Shown one piece after another: positions 7,070 through 7,571 of a DNA stretch of 7,571 nucleotides (positions within the stretch are counted from its first letter, which is position 1; every line of letters starts with the position of its first letter). The stretch spans positions 1-7,571 of the forward strand of contig JAFKJZ010000101.1 in the NCBI GenBank assembly GCA_017305815.1. The letters run 5' to 3'. The translations under genes and the position numbers were made by a program. Source of the DNA: Hyphomicrobiales bacterium. GTDB taxonomy: Bacteria > Pseudomonadota > Alphaproteobacteria > Rhizobiales > Kaistiaceae. The notes under the pieces are model-generated. The model ran no database searches and was not told the origin of the DNA. It was given only the letters and a program-made list of their open reading frames with translations.

Positions 7070-7571
7070 ATGACCACGCACGACCTCGCCGCCCTGAAGT
7101 CCACCGTCGAAGCCGCTTTCGAGGATCGCGCGAATATCGGCCCCGCCACCCAGGGCGCCGTCCGCTCGACCGTCGAGACCACGCTTGGCCTGCTCGATCG
7201 TGGCGAGGCGCGCGTCGCCGAGAAGATCGACGGCGACTGGGTCGTCAATGACTGGCTGAAGAAGGCCGTGCTGCTCTCGTTCCGCCTGAACGACATGGGC
7301 CCGATCCCCGGCGCGCCAAACGGCTCGACCTGGTGGGACAAGGTGCCGACCAAGTTCGAGGGCTGGGGCTCGGAAGAATTCACCAAGGCCGGCTTCCGCG
7401 CCGTGCCGGGCGCCGTCGTGCGCCGCTCCGCCTTCATCGCGCCGAGCGTCGTGCTGATGCCGTCCTTCGTCAATCTCGGCGCCTATGTCGACTCGGGCAC
7501 CATGGTCGACACCTGGGCGACGGTCGGCTCCTGCGCCCAGATCGGCAAGAACGTCCACCTTTCCGGCGGCG
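7070..7571 (+). CDS. dapD: Tetrahydrodipicolinate N-succinyltransferase (DapD), 3' end beyond window
   Basis: DapD transfers succinyl from succinyl-CoA to tetrahydrodipicolinate in the succinylase route to meso-diaminopimelate and lysine, in the cytoplasm. The first 167 codons are visible; the family is about 275-285 residues, so roughly 60% of the gene is present. An N-terminal helical domain ([14 protein letters not shown] near residues 5-18) leads to S-F-R-L-N-D at 70-75. The left-handed beta-helix of hexapeptide repeats then begins at about 110. The highly characteristic [15 protein letters not shown] starts at Met145 and is followed by K-N-V-H-L-S-G-G. The frame is intact up to the window edge. 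Neighbouring genes downstream, perhaps dapE, cannot be seen. Confidence 0.97.
   Translation, partial: MTTHDLAALKSTVEAAFEDRANIGPATQGAVRSTVETTLGLLDRGEARVAEKIDGDWVVNDWLKKAVLLSFRLNDMGPIPGAPNGSTWWDKVPTKFEGWGSEEFTKAGFRAVPGAVVRRSAFIAPSVVLMPSFVNLGAYVDSGTMVDTWATVGSCAQIGKNVHLSGG

Noticed and set aside
6898..7251. 117-residue frame between the receptor gene and dapD
   Set aside because: It starts inside a hairpin arm and overlaps dapD out of frame. dapD is certain in the other frame and has a good ribosome binding site.

Overview
The window is a G+C-rich chromosomal segment with the gene order yidC - yihA (engB) - argB - HAD pyrimidine 5'-nucleotidase - TonB-dependent heme-type receptor - dapD, all on the + strand. 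The run of yidC, yihA, argB, a HAD nucleotidase and dapD is one I associate from memory with Rhizobiales (Hyphomicrobiales). The very G/C-rich third codon positions and the long Thr/Ala-rich YidC linker fit an alphaproteobacterium. The genus cannot be fixed from the sequence.

Layout. Positions 1-81 may hold the last codons of rnpA, but all three forward frames are open there and the frame is unresolved. yidC (82-1914) and yihA (1914-2555) share one base (TGATG) and are almost certainly translationally coupled. A 91-base gap with a candidate promoter precedes argB (start 2647 or 2653, end 3549), which is followed 7 bases later by the HAD gene (3557-4273). A 377-base intergenic region (4274-4650) has two parts: a G+C-rich half with weak hairpins, and a distinctly A+T-rich block (4461-4540, 23 G/C in 80 bases) next to a consensus -35 TTGACA. 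This looks like the control region of the receptor gene. That gene most plausibly starts at a TTG at 4651 behind a perfect AGGAGG. It ends at 6822, followed by a perfect 13-bp G+C-rich hairpin and, 26 bases on, a second long hairpin. A separate promoter and a good ribosome binding site then lead into dapD (7070 to beyond the window end).

How the genes relate. yidC and yihA serve membrane-protein insertion and ribosome assembly. argB and dapD belong to arginine and lysine/cell-wall biosynthesis. The HAD enzyme probably dephosphorylates nucleotides or related metabolites. The receptor is the accessory element: a single outer-membrane heme/hemoglobin-type (HasR/HmuR-like) transporter with its own promoter and terminator, placed between housekeeping genes, and with no TonB/ExbBD, ABC transporter or heme-degradation gene in view.

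I see no CRISPR array, RNA gene, insertion sequence or clearly new multi-gene system. The points worth a second look are the isolated receptor, its start codon and unusual signal-peptide codons, its missing canonical extracellular histidine, the A+T-rich control region, and the paired hairpins before dapD.
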